64,000 bases of DNA from Tianweitania sp. UT-5YL-CI-8 (GCF_030010215.1 NZ_JASCRR010000005.1:124001-188000); one strand, 5' to 3'. Shown: positions 18,482 through 29,152, counted from the first letter of the stretch. Notes: generated from the letters alone by a model not told the origin. Translations and numbers: made by a program.

Positions 18482-19774
18482 ATGACCGAAACCATCATCG
18501 CCGCCGACATCGTCGCGAAGGACAACGCCGCGCGCGAAAAAAATCTGCGCCGCGACTACGACGCGCTGGGCGAGCGCCTGTCGCGTCGCGGCATCGACAT
18601 AGCAGCGATCCTCGACAAGGTGTCGAAGTTCAACGTCGCCGTCCCCTCCTGGGGCGTCGGCACCGGCGGCACGCGCTTCGCCCGCTTCCCCGGACAAGGC
18701 GAGCCGCGCGACATCTTCGACAAGATCGAGGATTGCGCCGTCATCAGCCAGCTGACCCGTGCGACGAACACCGTCTCGCTGCACATTCCGTGGGACAAGG
18801 CCGAGCCGAACCGCCTCAAGCAGGCCGCGAGCCGCTTCGGCCTCGGCTTCGACGCCATGAACTCCAACACCTTCTCCGACGCGGCCGGCCAGAAACAGTC
18901 CTACAAATTCGGCTCGCTGACCAATGCCGATGCCGGCGCCCGCAGCCAGGCGGTCGAGCACAACATCGAATGCATCGAGATCGGCAAGGCCATCGGCTCC
19001 AAGGCCTTGACCATCTGGATCGGCGATGGCTCCAACTTTCCCGGCCAGGTCAATTTCGCCCGCTCCTTCGAACGCTATCTCGACTCGGCCAGGGAGATCT
19101 ACAAGGCCCTGCCCGACGACTGGAAGCTCTTCACCGAGCACAAGATGTACGAGCCGGCCTTCTACTCCACCGTCGTGCAGGACTGGGGCACCAACTACAT
19201 CATCGCCCAGGAACTCGGCGCCAAGGCGTTCTGCCTGGTCGATCTCGGCCACCACGCACCCAACGTCAACATCGAGATGATCGTCTCCCGTCTGATTCAG
19301 TTCAAGAAGCTCGGCGGCTTCCACTTCAACGATTCGAAATATGGCGACGACGACCTCGACGCCGGTTCGGTCGACCCTTACCGCCTGTTCCTGGTCTTCA
19401 ACGAACTGGTCGATGCAGAACTGAACGGCGCGGAAGGCTTCGACCCCGCCCATATGCTCGACCAGAGCCATAACGTCACCGACCCCATCGAGAGCCTGAT
19501 GCTGTCGGCGGTCGAGGTGCAGCGAGCCTATGCCCAGGCGCTGCTGGTCGACCGCAAGGGGCTCGAAGGTTTCCAGGAAGACAATGACGCGCTGATGGCC
19601 ACCCAGACGCTCAAGACGGCCTACCGCACCGACGTCGAGCCGATCCTGGCCATGGCGCGGCTGAATGCCGGCGGCGCCATCGATCCCGTCGCGGCCTATC
19701 GCGCCGCCGGCTATCGCGCCAAGGTCGCAGCCGAGCGGCCCGCGGTCGCAGGCGGCAGCGGCGGCATCGTCTGA
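18482..19774 (+). CDS. rhaI: L-rhamnose isomerase, rhizobial/sugar-isomerase type
   Basis: A 430-residue TIM-barrel sugar isomerase of the rhizobial RhaI (L-rhamnose catabolism isomerase) group, distinct from E. coli RhaA. Visible metal-site segments are EHKMYEPAFYSTV, CLVDLGHHAPNVNIEM and FHFNDSKYGDDDLD, supplying Glu, Asp, His and Asp ligands. It converts L-rhamnose to L-rhamnulose for RhaK. The ATG at 18482 follows GAGGAAG at good spacing; an in-frame GTG nine bases earlier is unlikely. It is separated from rhaD by a large palindrome, which may tune relative expression. A terminator-like stem follows the stop. Confidence 0.92.
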   Translation: MTETIIAADIVAKDNAAREKNLRRDYDALGERLSRRGIDIAAILDKVSKFNVAVPSWGVGTGGTRFARFPGQGEPRDIFDKIEDCAVISQLTRATNTVSLHIPWDKAEPNRLKQAASRFGLGFDAMNSNTFSDAAGQKQSYKFGSLTNADAGARSQAVEHNIECIEIGKAIGSKALTIWIGDGSNFPGQVNFARSFERYLDSAREIYKALPDDWKLFTEHKMYEPAFYSTVVQDWGTNYIIAQELGAKAFCLVDLGHHAPNVNIEMIVSRLIQFKKLGGFHFNDSKYGDDDLDAGSVDPYRLFLVFNELVDAELNGAEGFDPAHMLDQSHNVTDPIESLMLSAVEVQRAYAQALLVDRKGLEGFQEDNDALMATQTLKTAYRTDVEPILAMARLNAGGAIDPVAAYRAAGYRAKVAAERPAVAGGSGGIV

Positions 19775-19796
19775 CACCAACGATACTTGGAAGCAA

Positions 19797-19832
19797 AAAC
19801 GGCGGTCCCAAGGGCCGCCGTTTCCGTTTCAG
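19797..19832 (+). terminator. intrinsic terminator after rhaI
   Basis: A perfect 9-bp stem, AAACGGCGG (19797-19805) with CCGCCGTTT (19815-19823), is followed by a T-rich tail. It lies 22 bp after the rhaI stop and just before the end of the convergent corC gene. The A-run on the other side would let it work in both directions. Confidence 0.8.
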
Positions 19833-19849
19833 GACAGGCTGCGAGGGGG

Positions 19850-20917
19850 CTACCCGTGCGCCACCTTCGGCTCGCGGCGATGTTCCTCGACCTTGCTCAG
19901 ATCGACGATGCGAACCCGCTTGACCCTGCGCGGGTCAGCGTCGAGCACATGGAATTCGAAGCCCGGCACAGCTTGGATGACCTCGCCGCGCAGAGGCACG
20001 CGGCCAAAGGCGTTGAGCACCATGCCGCCGATCGTGTCGACATATTCGAGATGCTCGCCCGGCTTGAAATCGTCGCTGATCATCGGCGCGACGTCTTCGA
20101 TCTCGGCCTTGCCGTCGATGATGAACACGCCATCGCCCGCATGGGTGATCAGCGGCACATCCTCGTCATGCTCGTCTTCGATGTCGCCGACCACCACCTC
20201 GACAATATCCTCGAGTGAGACCACGCCATCGGTGCCGCCATACTCGTCAATGACCAGCGCCATCTGCGTGCGGGTCGCCTGCATGCGGGTCATCAGTTCG
20301 GAAGCGAGCATCGCAGACGGCACGAACAGCACATTGCGGATCAGTCCCAGCGTCTCGATGGACTGACTGAGATCGACGCGCGACAGGTCGAGCAACGCGC
20401 CCGCTCCTTCGCCGGCAGGTTTTACGCCGATCCTTGCGGCAGAGGTAATGTGCACCAGCACGTCGCGGATATGCACCATGCCGCGAGGATCATCCAGGCT
20501 GCCGGCATAGACCGGCATGCGCGAATGGCCGGAATCCTGGAACATCGCCAGAAGATCGGACAGGTTGGTAGTGATCTCGATGGCCTGAATGTCGGCGCGC
20601 GGCACCATGACATCCTCGACCGTCACTTCGCGCAGGCGAAGGATGTTGCCGAGCATGGCACGCTCGCCGGGCGAGAAGGAATCCGTATCGGCCCCGGACT
20701 CGGCCAGAGCTTCGGCGATCTCCTCGCGGATATTGCCGCCATTGCGCTGGCGGAAAAGCCGCCCGATTCTTTCCAGGAAGGAAGGGCCTTCGGCAGCCGG
20801 ATGGGTGTTGGTTGCGGCATATGCCGCACTCGTACTCGGCCCGTCTTCGGCTGCTTCGGAGGCTTTGGCCGCTCTCCCGGTCTCGGGAATTGCGGTCGTC
20901 TCAGGGTTCTCGTTCAT
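19850..20917 (-). CDS. corC: CorC/HlyC-family CBS-domain protein
   Basis: A 355-residue protein. After a low-complexity N-terminus, residues from about 75 (SPGERAMLGNILRLREVTVEDVMVPRADI) match CorC. Two CBS motifs follow at about 110-225 (SDLLAMFQDSGHSRMPVY and SVLFVPSAMLASELMTRM-like parts), then a CorC_HlyC C-terminal domain with YGGTDGVVSLEDIVEVVVG. The membrane DUF21 part of larger relatives is absent. Roles proposed for CorC include cation (Mg/Co) efflux and ribosome-linked membrane functions. It follows ybeY and phoH, as in most proteobacteria, although no lnt gene is seen next to it. Confidence 0.88.
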   Translation of the reverse strand: MNENPETTAIPETGRAAKASEAAEDGPSTSAAYAATNTHPAAEGPSFLERIGRLFRQRNGGNIREEIAEALAESGADTDSFSPGERAMLGNILRLREVTVEDVMVPRADIQAIEITTNLSDLLAMFQDSGHSRMPVYAGSLDDPRGMVHIRDVLVHITSAARIGVKPAGEGAGALLDLSRVDLSQSIETLGLIRNVLFVPSAMLASELMTRMQATRTQMALVIDEYGGTDGVVSLEDIVEVVVGDIEDEHDEDVPLITHAGDGVFIIDGKAEIEDVAPMISDDFKPGEHLEYVDTIGGMVLNAFGRVPLRGEVIQAVPGFEFHVLDADPRRVKRVRIVDLSKVEEHRREPKVAHG

Positions 20918-20944
20918 CGTCGTCCGGTCAATTGAACTTCCGTG

Positions 20945-21451
20945 TTAAGCATAAGGATCGGGAATGGCAAGCCTTGCAAGAGCACGGCGCTCCAGTTCCT
21001 CCATCTCGTCGGCCTCTTCGTCGGTCTCATGGTCATAGCCCAACAGATGGAGCAAACCATGAACGACGAGATGGGTGATATGGTTGCCGAGCGGCTTTTC
21101 TTCCAGCTCCGCTTCGCGAAAAACCGTCTCATAGGCCAGGACGATGTCGCCCAGCATCGGCGGCAGCTTATCGCCCGGCGCCACCGGAAAAGCCGGAAAG
21201 GACAGCACGTTGGTCGGCTTGTCCTTCTCCCGCCATTGCGCATTCAGGTCGCGGATCGCCGCGTCGTCGGTGAAGACGAGGCTCAATTCCGACCCCTCGC
21301 CTTCGGCTTCCGCCTCCGCGAGCCCCGCGCCTATCGCGGCCGCGACAAGCCCACGCAGCTCGGCTTCGTCGGGCCAGTTTCCCGCCTCGACCATGAAATC
21401 GATTTCGACGCCCGCCACCGCGAGCGCCGTCTGCTCAGCGTCCGAAGCCAT
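20945..21451 (-). CDS. ybeY: endoribonuclease YbeY
   Basis: A 168-residue single-strand endoribonuclease of the UPF0054 family. The zinc motif reads [20 protein letters not shown] near residues 128-147, with three histidines in the H-G-x3-H-x5-H pattern. It takes part in 16S rRNA 3'-end maturation and ribosome quality control, and also affects sRNA in Sinorhizobium. It sits 3 bp after phoH on the same strand. The length agrees with the family. Confidence 0.95.
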   Translation of the reverse strand: MASDAEQTALAVAGVEIDFMVEAGNWPDEAELRGLVAAAIGAGLAEAEAEGEGSELSLVFTDDAAIRDLNAQWREKDKPTNVLSFPAFPVAPGDKLPPMLGDIVLAYETVFREAELEEKPLGNHITHLVVHGLLHLLGYDHETDEEADEMEELERRALARLAIPDPYA

Positions 21452-21454
21452 GCC

Positions 21455-22522
21455 TCAGCTTTCGGAGCCCAGGCCGCGCGCGACCTTGCCGTCGCGGTCA
21501 TAGGCCCTGACGATCTCGGCCACAAGCGGGTGACGCACCACGTCGCCATCGTTGAAGCGCACCGTCACCGCACCCGTCACACCGTCCAGAATGCGCAGCG
21601 CCTCCACCAAGCCCGAACGCGTGTTCGGCGGCAGATCGATCTGCGTCGGGTCGCCGGTGATGATCATGCGCGAGTTCTCGCCCAGGCGGGTCAGGAACAT
21701 CTTCATCTGCATCGGCGTCGTGTTCTGGGCCTCGTCCAGGATCACCGCAGCATGCGCCAGCGTACGGCCGCGCATGAAGGCCAGCGGCGCGATCTCGATC
21801 ACGCCGGCGGCAATGGCACGTTCGACCTTGTCGCCGGGCATCATGTCATAGAGCGCATCGTAGAGCGGCCGCAGATAGGGATCGACCTTCTCCTTCATGT
21901 CGCCGGGCAGGAAGCCGAGACGTTCGCCAGCCTCGACAGCCGGACGAGACAGGATGATGCGCTCGACCATGCCGCGCTCCAAAAGCATGGCGGCATGCGC
22001 CACGGCCAGATAGGTCTTGCCGGTGCCGGCCGGTCCGATGCCGAACACCAGCTCAGACCGTTCCAGCGCGCGCATATAGGCGTCCTGGTTGAGCGAGCGG
22101 GCATAGATTGTCTTCTTGCGCGTCGAAATCTGCGCGGCCGCCACCTTGCCCTTGCGCTCCAGCGTCGGCAATGTCAGCTGGTCGTCGGGCGCCAGCGCCA
22201 TGCGCACCGCACCGTCGACATCGGATTGGGCGATATCGGCGCCTTTCTGCAGGATACCGTAGAGGTGATCCAGCGCACGCCGCGCCTGATTGGTGGCGGT
22301 CGCGTTGCCCTTGATGTTCAACTGGTTGCCGCGGGAGCGGATATCGACGCCGAGCTTTTGTTCCAGACGCGCCAGATTCTCATCGAACTGGCCGTAAAGC
22401 GCGCTGGCTAGCTTGTTGTTGTCGAAGGTCAGTACGATGTGCGCGATGTCAGACGCCCCGGAGGGCAGATTCTTCAATTCGGCAGCGCTCAAACGTCTCT
22501 CCTCATCTGCCGTCGGGTTCAA
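21455..22522 (-). CDS. ybeZ: PhoH-like ATPase (YbeZ)
   Basis: A 355-residue protein with a KH-like N-terminal part (residues 20-100) and a PhoH P-loop domain. The Walker A motif is [18 protein letters not shown] (about 157-174), and [20 protein letters not shown] is Walker B. PhoH/YbeZ is a predicted RNA helicase or nucleotidase that works with YbeY in rRNA processing. Its start overlaps the miaB stop by 4 bp, and ybeY follows at once, giving the conserved miaB-ybeZ-ybeY order. Confidence 0.95.
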   Translation of the reverse strand: MNPTADEERRLSAAELKNLPSGASDIAHIVLTFDNNKLASALYGQFDENLARLEQKLGVDIRSRGNQLNIKGNATATNQARRALDHLYGILQKGADIAQSDVDGAVRMALAPDDQLTLPTLERKGKVAAAQISTRKKTIYARSLNQDAYMRALERSELVFGIGPAGTGKTYLAVAHAAMLLERGMVERIILSRPAVEAGERLGFLPGDMKEKVDPYLRPLYDALYDMMPGDKVERAIAAGVIEIAPLAFMRGRTLAHAAVILDEAQNTTPMQMKMFLTRLGENSRMIITGDPTQIDLPPNTRSGLVEALRILDGVTGAVTVRFNDGDVVRHPLVAEIVRAYDRDGKVARGLGSES

Positions 22523-23907
22523 ATCCGTTCGGCGTACAGGCTGTTGTAGCCCGTCTTGGTGACTTTCACATCCACAATGTCGCCGATTCGGGCGGCGTTT
22601 ACATCAAGAATAACTGTCTGCAGCCAAGGTGACCGTCCCATGACCTGTCCGGCCTCGCGGCCGGGCTTTTCCACTAGCGTCTCGATGGTCTTTCCGATCA
22701 GGCTGTCGACGAACTCCTGCTGCTGCTCGGTCAGCAATGCCTGCAGCCTCTGCAGGCGTTCGTTCTTCACCGCTTCCTCGACATGGTTCTTCATATCGGC
22801 TCCGGGCGTGCCGGGTCGCGGCGAATATTTGAACGAGAAGGCGGACGCATACCGCACCTCGCGCACCAGCGTCATCGTGTCCTCGAAATCGGCATCCGTC
22901 TCGCCGGGGAACCCGACGATGAAATCGCCCGACAGCGCGATGTCGTCTCGCGCGGCGCGCACGCGCTCGATCAGCCTGAGATAATCCACAGCCGTATGCT
23001 TGCGGTTCATCGCCTTGAGGATTCGGTTCGAGCCCGCCTGCACCGGCAGATGCAGGTAAGGCATGAGCGTCCGCAGGTCGCGATGGGCAGCGATCAGCTC
23101 GTCATCCATGTCGCGGGGGTGGCTGGTGGTGTAGCGCAGCCGCGACAGGCCGGGGATCTCCGCCAGCCTGTAGAGCAGCCGGCCCAAGCCCCATTCGCTG
23201 CCGTCCGGTCCTTCGCCATGCCAGGCATTGACGTTCTGGCCGAGCAACGTGACCTCACGCACGCCGGCATCCGCCAGCCGCTCCGCCTCGTCGACGATCT
23301 GAGCAACCGAACGAGAGACCTCCGATCCGCGCGTATAGGGCACGACGCAGAAGGTGCAGAACTTGTCGCAGCCCTCCTGCACGGTGAGGAACGCGGTCAC
23401 CCCGCGCTTGATAACGTCCTGCCGGCGCGGCTGCGGCAGGTGGTCGAACTTGTCTTCCAGCGCATATTCGGTCTCGACGACCTTCTGGCCGCCGCGCACC
23501 CGCCGTACCACATCGGGCAGGCGGTGATAGGTCTGCGGGCCGACCACAAGGTCCACGGCGGGCGAGCGTCGCAGGATTTCTCCGCCTTCCGCCTGCGCCA
23601 CACAACCGGTCACGCCGATCACCATCTCGCGGCCTGCGCCCGCACGTTCGGCCTTCATATCGCGCAAACGGCCGAGCTCGGAATAAACCTTCTCGGCAGC
23701 CTTTTCGCGGATGTGGCAGGTGTTCAGCAGAACGAGGTCGGCATCTTCGATCACATCCGTCGACGTATAACCGTCGGCGGACAGAGCATCGTTCATCCGC
23801 TGGGAGTCGTAGACGTTCATCTGGCAGCCATAGGTCTTGATGAAGACCTTCTTGGCCGGCGTCAGCAGAGCGTCAGGCGCTTGGTGGTGAGCTTCTTTAA
23901 GTTCCAT
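22519..23907 (-). CDS. miaB: tRNA-2-methylthio-N6-dimethylallyladenosine synthase
   Basis: A 462-residue methylthiotransferase. [12 protein letters not shown] near residue 25 opens the UPF0004 domain. [17 protein letters not shown] supplies the CxxxCxxC radical-SAM cluster ligands, and a TRAM domain ends the protein. It adds a methylthio group to i6A37 of tRNA. The start at 23907 (MELKEA) has GAGG 6 nt upstream; an in-frame ATG four codons earlier lacks a site. The gene overlaps ybeZ. Confidence 0.95.
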   Translation of the reverse strand: MELKEAHHQAPDALLTPAKKVFIKTYGCQMNVYDSQRMNDALSADGYTSTDVIEDADLVLLNTCHIREKAAEKVYSELGRLRDMKAERAGAGREMVIGVTGCVAQAEGGEILRRSPAVDLVVGPQTYHRLPDVVRRVRGGQKVVETEYALEDKFDHLPQPRRQDVIKRGVTAFLTVQEGCDKFCTFCVVPYTRGSEVSRSVAQIVDEAERLADAGVREVTLLGQNVNAWHGEGPDGSEWGLGRLLYRLAEIPGLSRLRYTTSHPRDMDDELIAAHRDLRTLMPYLHLPVQAGSNRILKAMNRKHTAVDYLRLIERVRAARDDIALSGDFIVGFPGETDADFEDTMTLVREVRYASAFSFKYSPRPGTPGADMKNHVEEAVKNERLQRLQALLTEQQQEFVDSLIGKTIETLVEKPGREAGQVMGRSPWLQTVILDVNAARIGDIVDVKVTKTGYNSLYAERI

Positions 23908-24021
23908 GCTGCGCCTCATAACGCATAGGCCGTCAAATCGAAACGACTTTCAGTATGGTCCATCGGCGCAGATAGGAGCTACGATGCGCGACTGCAACAA
24001 AACAGCCGAGCCAACGCAAGC

Positions 24022-24882
24022 CTAGATCGGATTGCGCAAGGAGGCGGCGGCCATTTCGCGGACGCGGGCCTCGATGACGCGCGTCGCCTCCTTGCGGTTC
24101 GACCCGGCCGCGAATTCAATCGGCTCACCGAAGGTGAGCTCGACATCTATCCCGCCCTGCGCGAGCAGTTCGAAGGCGTGCGTCGCAAGATCGGTATCGC
24201 CGACCCATGAGGCGACAGCGCGCTGCCTGCGCCCCATGGCGATGCCTTGCAGTCGCGTATAGGCAATCGAGACGGGCTGGATGAACACCCGCTCCGCCGT
24301 GCCTTCGGCGAGTGCCATGGTCGCCGCGCCGAACAAGGTGCTCTTGAACGGCAGGATCACCGTGCCGTCGCTGGTGGTGCCTTCGGCAAACAGCACCATC
24401 GCATCGCCCTTCCCCAGGCGCTGTGCGATCTCGCTGGCCTGCTCTCCCGACTTGCGCTTGCGCTCACGCTCGATGAACACAGTGCGCTGCAGCCGCGACA
24501 ACCCGCCAACCATCGGCCATTTCGACAGCTCCGCCTTGGCTATGAAGGTGACGTTCACCTTTGAGCCGAGCACGCAGATATCGGTCCAGGAAATATGATT
24601 GGACACGACCAGCAGCGGACGCCGGTCGTGCAGTGTGCCCTTCATCGTCACCCGGATGCCCAGCGCGATGAGGATGCAGCGATGCCAGATCTTCAGGATC
24701 ACGGTTTCAGGCCACAGACCGGTCTTCATCGAGATGAACTGAAGCGGAACGAGAACCAGGCACGCGAGCGCGGCAAACGCTAGCCCCAAGCCGATGCGGA
24801 ACAGCCGCAGGAAGCGGACGCCACGGCTGCTGCCCAACGGAAATTCGGGCCGGTCGAGGGGGATGGTTTCGGTAATCGACAC
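24022..24882 (-). CDS. plsC: 1-acyl-sn-glycerol-3-phosphate acyltransferase
   Basis: A 286-residue membrane-anchored PlsC-type acyltransferase. A hydrophobic segment spans about residues 28-52; the catalytic NHISWTD motif (H and D, about residues 95-101) and the FAEGTTSDG motif (about 165-173) are both present. It makes phosphatidic acid from lysophosphatidic acid. The GTG at 24882 with GGAAGG 10 nt upstream is chosen; the frame is open far further upstream, but that part overlaps rimI in another frame. In many Rhizobiales a fur/mur gene sits near this point, but none is seen here. Confidence 0.9.
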   Translation of the reverse strand: MSITETIPLDRPEFPLGSSRGVRFLRLFRIGLGLAFAALACLVLVPLQFISMKTGLWPETVILKIWHRCILIALGIRVTMKGTLHDRRPLLVVSNHISWTDICVLGSKVNVTFIAKAELSKWPMVGGLSRLQRTVFIERERKRKSGEQASEIAQRLGKGDAMVLFAEGTTSDGTVILPFKSTLFGAATMALAEGTAERVFIQPVSIAYTRLQGIAMGRRQRAVASWVGDTDLATHAFELLAQGGIDVELTFGEPIEFAAGSNRKEATRVIEARVREMAAASLRNPI

Positions 24883-24907
24883 CTGGCGGATACCTTCCAA
24901 ATCGACG

Positions 24908-25396
24908 CTAACGAAGGTCGCGTCGCATGACGAGCGCGCCGGTGGCGCCGCGCGCCGACTGATAATAATTCGGCCGCTTGCCGACCTCATGGAAGCCGAA
25001 ACGCCGGTAAAGCGCAATGGCCGGGGCGTTGGTCTCATCGACTTCCAGAAACAGAGCCTCGGCCCGCTGGTTGTGCAGCTCGCGCAGCACCGCGTCCATG
25101 AGTTGCCACCCCAGCCCCTGCCGCCGCTGCGCACGATCCACCGCGATGGTGAGGATTTCGGCCTCGCCGGCTGCAAGCCGGGCCAGCACGAAGCCTGCGG
25201 GAGCGGCCTTGCCGTGCCCGGTCTCCCGCGCGGCAAAGCCGAACACGGTGTCCTGCTCCAGCAGCGCGGCGAACTCATCCGGGCTCCAGGGGCGGGTGAA
25301 ATCCTCGCGATGCAGCACCGAGAGCGCCTCGCTGTCGCCGGGCTCAAGCCTTTGCAGGGCAAAGTCGCGCCGCGATTGCCAGAACGGGATCTTCAT
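24908..25396 (-). CDS. rimI: ribosomal-protein-alanine N-acetyltransferase
   Basis: A 162-residue GNAT enzyme. The acetyl-CoA loop RRQGLGWQLMDAVL follows ILTIAVDRAQ (about residues 84-107), and EVDETNAPAIALYRRFGFHEVGKR is the family C-terminal block (quoted here only to mark it; key residues are E, N, Y and F). RimI acetylates the N-terminus of ribosomal protein bS18. It overlaps tsaB (ATGA), the usual tsaB-rimI pair. Confidence 0.9.
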   Translation of the reverse strand: MKIPFWQSRRDFALQRLEPGDSEALSVLHREDFTRPWSPDEFAALLEQDTVFGFAARETGHGKAAPAGFVLARLAAGEAEILTIAVDRAQRRQGLGWQLMDAVLRELHNQRAEALFLEVDETNAPAIALYRRFGFHEVGKRPNYYQSARGATGALVMRRDLR

Positions 25397-26073
25397 TCGT
25401 CAGCCTTGCGCGGCAAGACGAAGCTCGCCTGCGGCTTGGCATCGGGTGCGCGCAGATAGAGCGGGCTGGGCTTTTCCGAAGATGGTTTGTCCGCGCCCAG
25501 CCGGGCATAGACTGCGATGTCCGCCGTCGCACCGAAAGGACCGAACTCGACCGGCATGGACGAAGCCTCCGCCACCGCCTGCGCGGCATTGCCCGCAAGC
25601 ACCGGGCGCGAATCTCGCACGAGCGCAACTGTATCGTCCAGCGTCATCACTTGGGGCGCAACCGAAACTTCGCCGGATGCATCGTACAGCGCGCCATGCA
25701 CTTCGCCGCGACCGCCATTCAGCACGACGAGAACCGGACGGTCGGCCGCAATCTCCCGCGCTTCAGAAGCGATTGCTTCCAGCGTCGAAACGCCGACCGC
25801 CGGCACCTTCAGCGCAAGCGCGAGCCCGCGCGCCGTGGAGACCGCGACGCGGATGCCGGTGAACGAGCCCGGACCAATCGAGACTGCGATCCGTTGAACA
25901 CCGTCATAGCCGATGCCGGCTCTTTCAAGCGCCGTTTCGATCACCTGCATCAGATGCTCGGCATGGCCCTTGCCGAGGTCGCGCACCTCGCGACCCAACT
26001 CACGGTCTGAAACGGCATCGTAGACCGATGCCGCGCAGAGTGCTGCCGAACAATCGAGCGCGAGGATTATCAT
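25393..26073 (-). CDS. tsaB: tRNA threonylcarbamoyladenosine biosynthesis protein TsaB
   Basis: A 226-residue ASKHA-fold protein. The N-terminus MIILALDCSAALCAASVY is the family phosphate-binding strand, and GPGSFTGIRVAVSTARGLA (about residues 69-87) is the TsaB signature. It is the scaffold partner of TsaD in t6A37 synthesis and is required for translation fidelity. It starts 9 bp after the end of glcB on the same strand and is coupled to rimI. Confidence 0.93.
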   Translation of the reverse strand: MIILALDCSAALCAASVYDAVSDRELGREVRDLGKGHAEHLMQVIETALERAGIGYDGVQRIAVSIGPGSFTGIRVAVSTARGLALALKVPAVGVSTLEAIASEAREIAADRPVLVVLNGGRGEVHGALYDASGEVSVAPQVMTLDDTVALVRDSRPVLAGNAAQAVAEASSMPVEFGPFGATADIAVYARLGADKPSSEKPSPLYLRAPDAKPQASFVLPRKADE

Positions 26074-26082
26074 CGCAGCCCG

Positions 26083-28263
26083 TCAGCCATGCGAATCCCG
26101 TTCCTGCGCCTTCAGCTCAAGCCGGCGCGCATGCAGGACGGGCTCGGTGTAGCCGTTGGGCTGGTGGACGCCCTTGAACACCAGGTCGCAAGCCGCCAGG
26201 AAGGCGATGGAATTGTCGTAGCCGGGCGCCATCGGGCGATAGAGCGGATCGCCCTCATTCTGCCGGTCGACCACGCCGGCCATGCGCTTCAGCGTCTCCA
26301 TCACCTGGTCGCGGGTGACGACGCCGTGATGCAGCCAGTTGGCCATATGCTGGGCGGAGATGCGCAGCGTCGCGCGGTCTTCCATCAGCCCGACATTGTT
26401 GATGTCGGGAACCTTCGAGCAGCCGACGCCCTGGTCGACCCAGCGCACGACATAGCCCAGAATGCCCTGCGCGTTGTTGTCGAGCTCGCGCTGGATATCC
26501 TCCGGCGACCAGTTCGGGCGCACAGCTACCGGCACCGACAGAATGTCCGACAGCCTGGCGCGGGGGCGGCTCTTCAGCTGCGCCTGGACGGCATGGACGT
26601 CGACCTTGTGATAGTGGGTCGCATGCAGCGTCGCAGCCGTGGGCGACGGCACCCAGGCGGTGTTGGCGCCGGCCTTGGGGTGGGCGATCTTCTGCTCCAG
26701 CATCGCGGCCATCAGGTCGGGCATCGCCCACATGCCCTTGCCGATCTGCGCATGGCCGGCAAGGCCGCATTCCAGCCCGATATCGACGTTCCAGTTCTCA
26801 TAGGCGGAAATCCACGCCGCCTGCTTCATGTCGCCCTTGCGGATCATCGGGCCGGCCTGCATCGAGGTGTGGATCTCGTCGCCGGTGCGGTCGAGGAAGC
26901 CGGTGTTGATGAAGACGACGCGGTCCTTCGCCGCGCGGATGCATTCCTTGAGATTGACGGTGGTGCGGCGCTCCTCATCCATGATGCCCATCTTGATGGT
27001 GTTGGGCGCCATGCCGAGCAGGTCCTCGACGCGGCCGAAGATTTCCACCGCAAACGCAACCTCCTCCGGACCGTGCATCTTGGGCTTGACGACATACATC
27101 GAGCCAGCGCGGGAATTCTTGCGGCGGCCATGGATGCCGACATCGTGCAGCGCAATCAGCGCGGTCAGCGCCGCGTCCATGATGCCCTCGGGAACCTCGT
27201 TGCCGTCGCGGTCGAGGATCGCCGGATTGGTCATGAGGTGACCGACATTGCGCACCAGCATCAGCGAGCGGCAGACCAGCGAGAAGGTCGAGCCGTCCGG
27301 TGCCGTGTAGTCGAGGTCGGGATTGAGCCTGCGGGTAAACGTCTTGCCCGATTTGGCGACCTCCTCGGTCAAATCGCCCTTCATCAGGCCAAGCCAGTTG
27401 CGATAGGCGACAACCTTGTCCTCGGCATCGACGGCGGCGACCGAATCCTCGCAATCCATGATCGTGGTCAGCGCCGATTCGAGCCAGACGTCGGAAATGT
27501 GAGCCGGATCGTCCTTGCCGATGGTGGAAGCGGCATCGATCAGGATCTCGATATGCATGCCGTTGTTGACCAAAAGAAGCTGCGTCGGCGAAGCGGCCTC
27601 GCCGAGATAGCCGGCGAATTTCTGCGCATCCTTCAGCCCGACGCTCCTGCCGCCGAGATCGACCGCGAGCTTGCCATCGGCAACCGACATGCCCCGGGCA
27701 TCCGACCACGAGGCACCGTCGAGCGGCACGGCCTCGTCGAGGAAAGTGCGCACCCAGGCGATGACTTTTTCGCCGCGCGCGGGGTTGTAGCCCTTGCCCT
27801 TTTCCGCGCCGCCCTCCTCCGGGATCGCATCGGTGCCGTAGAGCGCATCGTAGAGCGAGCCCCAGCGCGCATTCGCCGCGTTGAGCGCGTAGCGCGCATT
27901 CATCACCGGCACGACCAGCTGCGGGCCGGCGACCTGGGCGATCTCGGCATCGACATTGCCGGTGGCGACGGAAAAGGCAGGACCTTCCTCGACGATATAG
28001 CCGATCTCCTTGAGGAACGCCTGGTAGGCCTCCATGTCGACGGGCGCGCCATGTTCGCGATACCAGTGGTCGATCTGCTCCTGAATGGCGTCGCGCTTCT
28101 TCAACAGCGCCCGGTTCTTCGGCGCGAGATCGTGCACGATGGCGGAAAAGCCGGCCCAGAAGGCGGCCTCGTCGATGCCGGTGCCCGGCAGCGCCTCCTG
28201 TGCCACGAAGTCCGCCAGCACCTGCGAAACCTTGAGCCCGTCCAACTCGATGCGATCCGACAT
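26083..28263 (-). CDS. glcB: malate synthase G
   Basis: A 726-residue enzyme, the length of the G isoform. It condenses glyoxylate and acetyl-CoA to malate in the glyoxylate and glycolate routes. [34 protein letters not shown] and [17 protein letters not shown] are family blocks around the Mg2+ and glyoxylate site, and [20 protein letters not shown] lies in the C-terminal part. It is followed after 9 bp by tsaB on the same strand, and 200 bp of GC-rich upstream sequence has no evident operator. Opposite-strand open frames here are shadows of its codon usage. Confidence 0.96.
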   Translation of the reverse strand: MSDRIELDGLKVSQVLADFVAQEALPGTGIDEAAFWAGFSAIVHDLAPKNRALLKKRDAIQEQIDHWYREHGAPVDMEAYQAFLKEIGYIVEEGPAFSVATGNVDAEIAQVAGPQLVVPVMNARYALNAANARWGSLYDALYGTDAIPEEGGAEKGKGYNPARGEKVIAWVRTFLDEAVPLDGASWSDARGMSVADGKLAVDLGGRSVGLKDAQKFAGYLGEAASPTQLLLVNNGMHIEILIDAASTIGKDDPAHISDVWLESALTTIMDCEDSVAAVDAEDKVVAYRNWLGLMKGDLTEEVAKSGKTFTRRLNPDLDYTAPDGSTFSLVCRSLMLVRNVGHLMTNPAILDRDGNEVPEGIMDAALTALIALHDVGIHGRRKNSRAGSMYVVKPKMHGPEEVAFAVEIFGRVEDLLGMAPNTIKMGIMDEERRTTVNLKECIRAAKDRVVFINTGFLDRTGDEIHTSMQAGPMIRKGDMKQAAWISAYENWNVDIGLECGLAGHAQIGKGMWAMPDLMAAMLEQKIAHPKAGANTAWVPSPTAATLHATHYHKVDVHAVQAQLKSRPRARLSDILSVPVAVRPNWSPEDIQRELDNNAQGILGYVVRWVDQGVGCSKVPDINNVGLMEDRATLRISAQHMANWLHHGVVTRDQVMETLKRMAGVVDRQNEGDPLYRPMAPGYDNSIAFLAACDLVFKGVHQPNGYTEPVLHARRLELKAQERDSHG

Positions 28264-28470
28264 CCGAAACTCCCCTTCCCGAAAGCAGGCCGCGACAGCG
28301 CGGCGCGTCGCGCCCGTTCAACACGGCTGAGCGGTTCGGGTCAACTGCCCTGACGGGCAAAGTTGTTTCGCGCAGAATTATGGGAGCCGGGCGCGAAGGC
28401 CCGCGCGCCGGCGGCCTCTGCCAGGGCGGGCAAAGGGGTTGCGGACGGAGTGAGGACACCGACGCAGGGT

Positions 28471-29152
28471 TCATGACGTGTCGGGATGCTGCAGGGTCCA
28501 GAAGGCGAGGCCGTGCAGATCGTCCAGCGTGGCATGCACAGTGTGGGCGCGACTGGAGCCGGACTTCGGCAAGCCCGGCGGAGGACCGGGCCGCAGCGGG
28601 CTCAGCCGATGCGGCCGGCCGCGCTGGACGGCAGCGTCGCGGCGACGGCGCCAACGCGCCAGGCGCCGCGCCTGCCCCGGCAGATCGTCCAGCGCTGCCG
28701 CCAGGGCCGTGAGCCGGCACCGCAGGCGAGCGGCATCGAGCGGATCGTCGGGCAAAGGTGTTGGGCGCACCGGCAGCGGCGCCGGGTCGCTCCAGCCGAT
28801 GACGCGGATGCGCGGCACGACGGTTGGGATCGGCCGCCTGCGGCGCGGCGGCCCGCGCAGGCTGTCGAACAGGGCGAGGCTGTGCCGCACCGCGCCGGAC
28901 CTGGCGGCCGGCCGGCGTGGCGACGGCCGCCAGGTGTTGAGGCGCAAGGACGAGACCGCGCGCGGCGACGACGATCAGCCGGCGGGCGGCGGCCTCGGCC
29001 GGGCGCAACAGGCGCAGCACGGCGCGATGCACGCAGCGCGGCAGGCTGATCGTCGTCGCCCCCGGCGCAGCAAAGCCCGCCATGGCGACGAGCATGGCCA
29101 CCACGCGCTTCAGCGCGTTGCGGTGCTTGTCGATTGCGGCAGTCCAGTCCAT
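28471..29152 (-). pseudogene. frameshifted hypothetical gene (rhizobial type)
   Basis: The first part, from ATG 29152, reads MDWTAAIDKHRNALKRVVAM and then a hydrophobic, alanine-rich helix and RAVLRLLRPAEAAARRLIVV. This frame runs on without a sensible C-terminus. A second frame, open from about 28974 down to a stop at 28471, carries PRR-rich sequence, a helical ALAAALDDLPGQARRLARW block and a C-terminus AFWTLQHPDTS. Together they look like one conserved rhizobial hypothetical protein of about 225 residues interrupted by a one-base shift near 28900-28970. It could instead be a sequencing error or two overlapping genes. No function is known. Confidence 0.5.

Noticed and set aside
26089-28353. 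Long plus-strand open frame opposite glcB.
   Set aside because: It mirrors the codon bias of malate synthase G; the translation is rich in His, Arg and Asp without any family motif, and the real gene is clear on the other strand.
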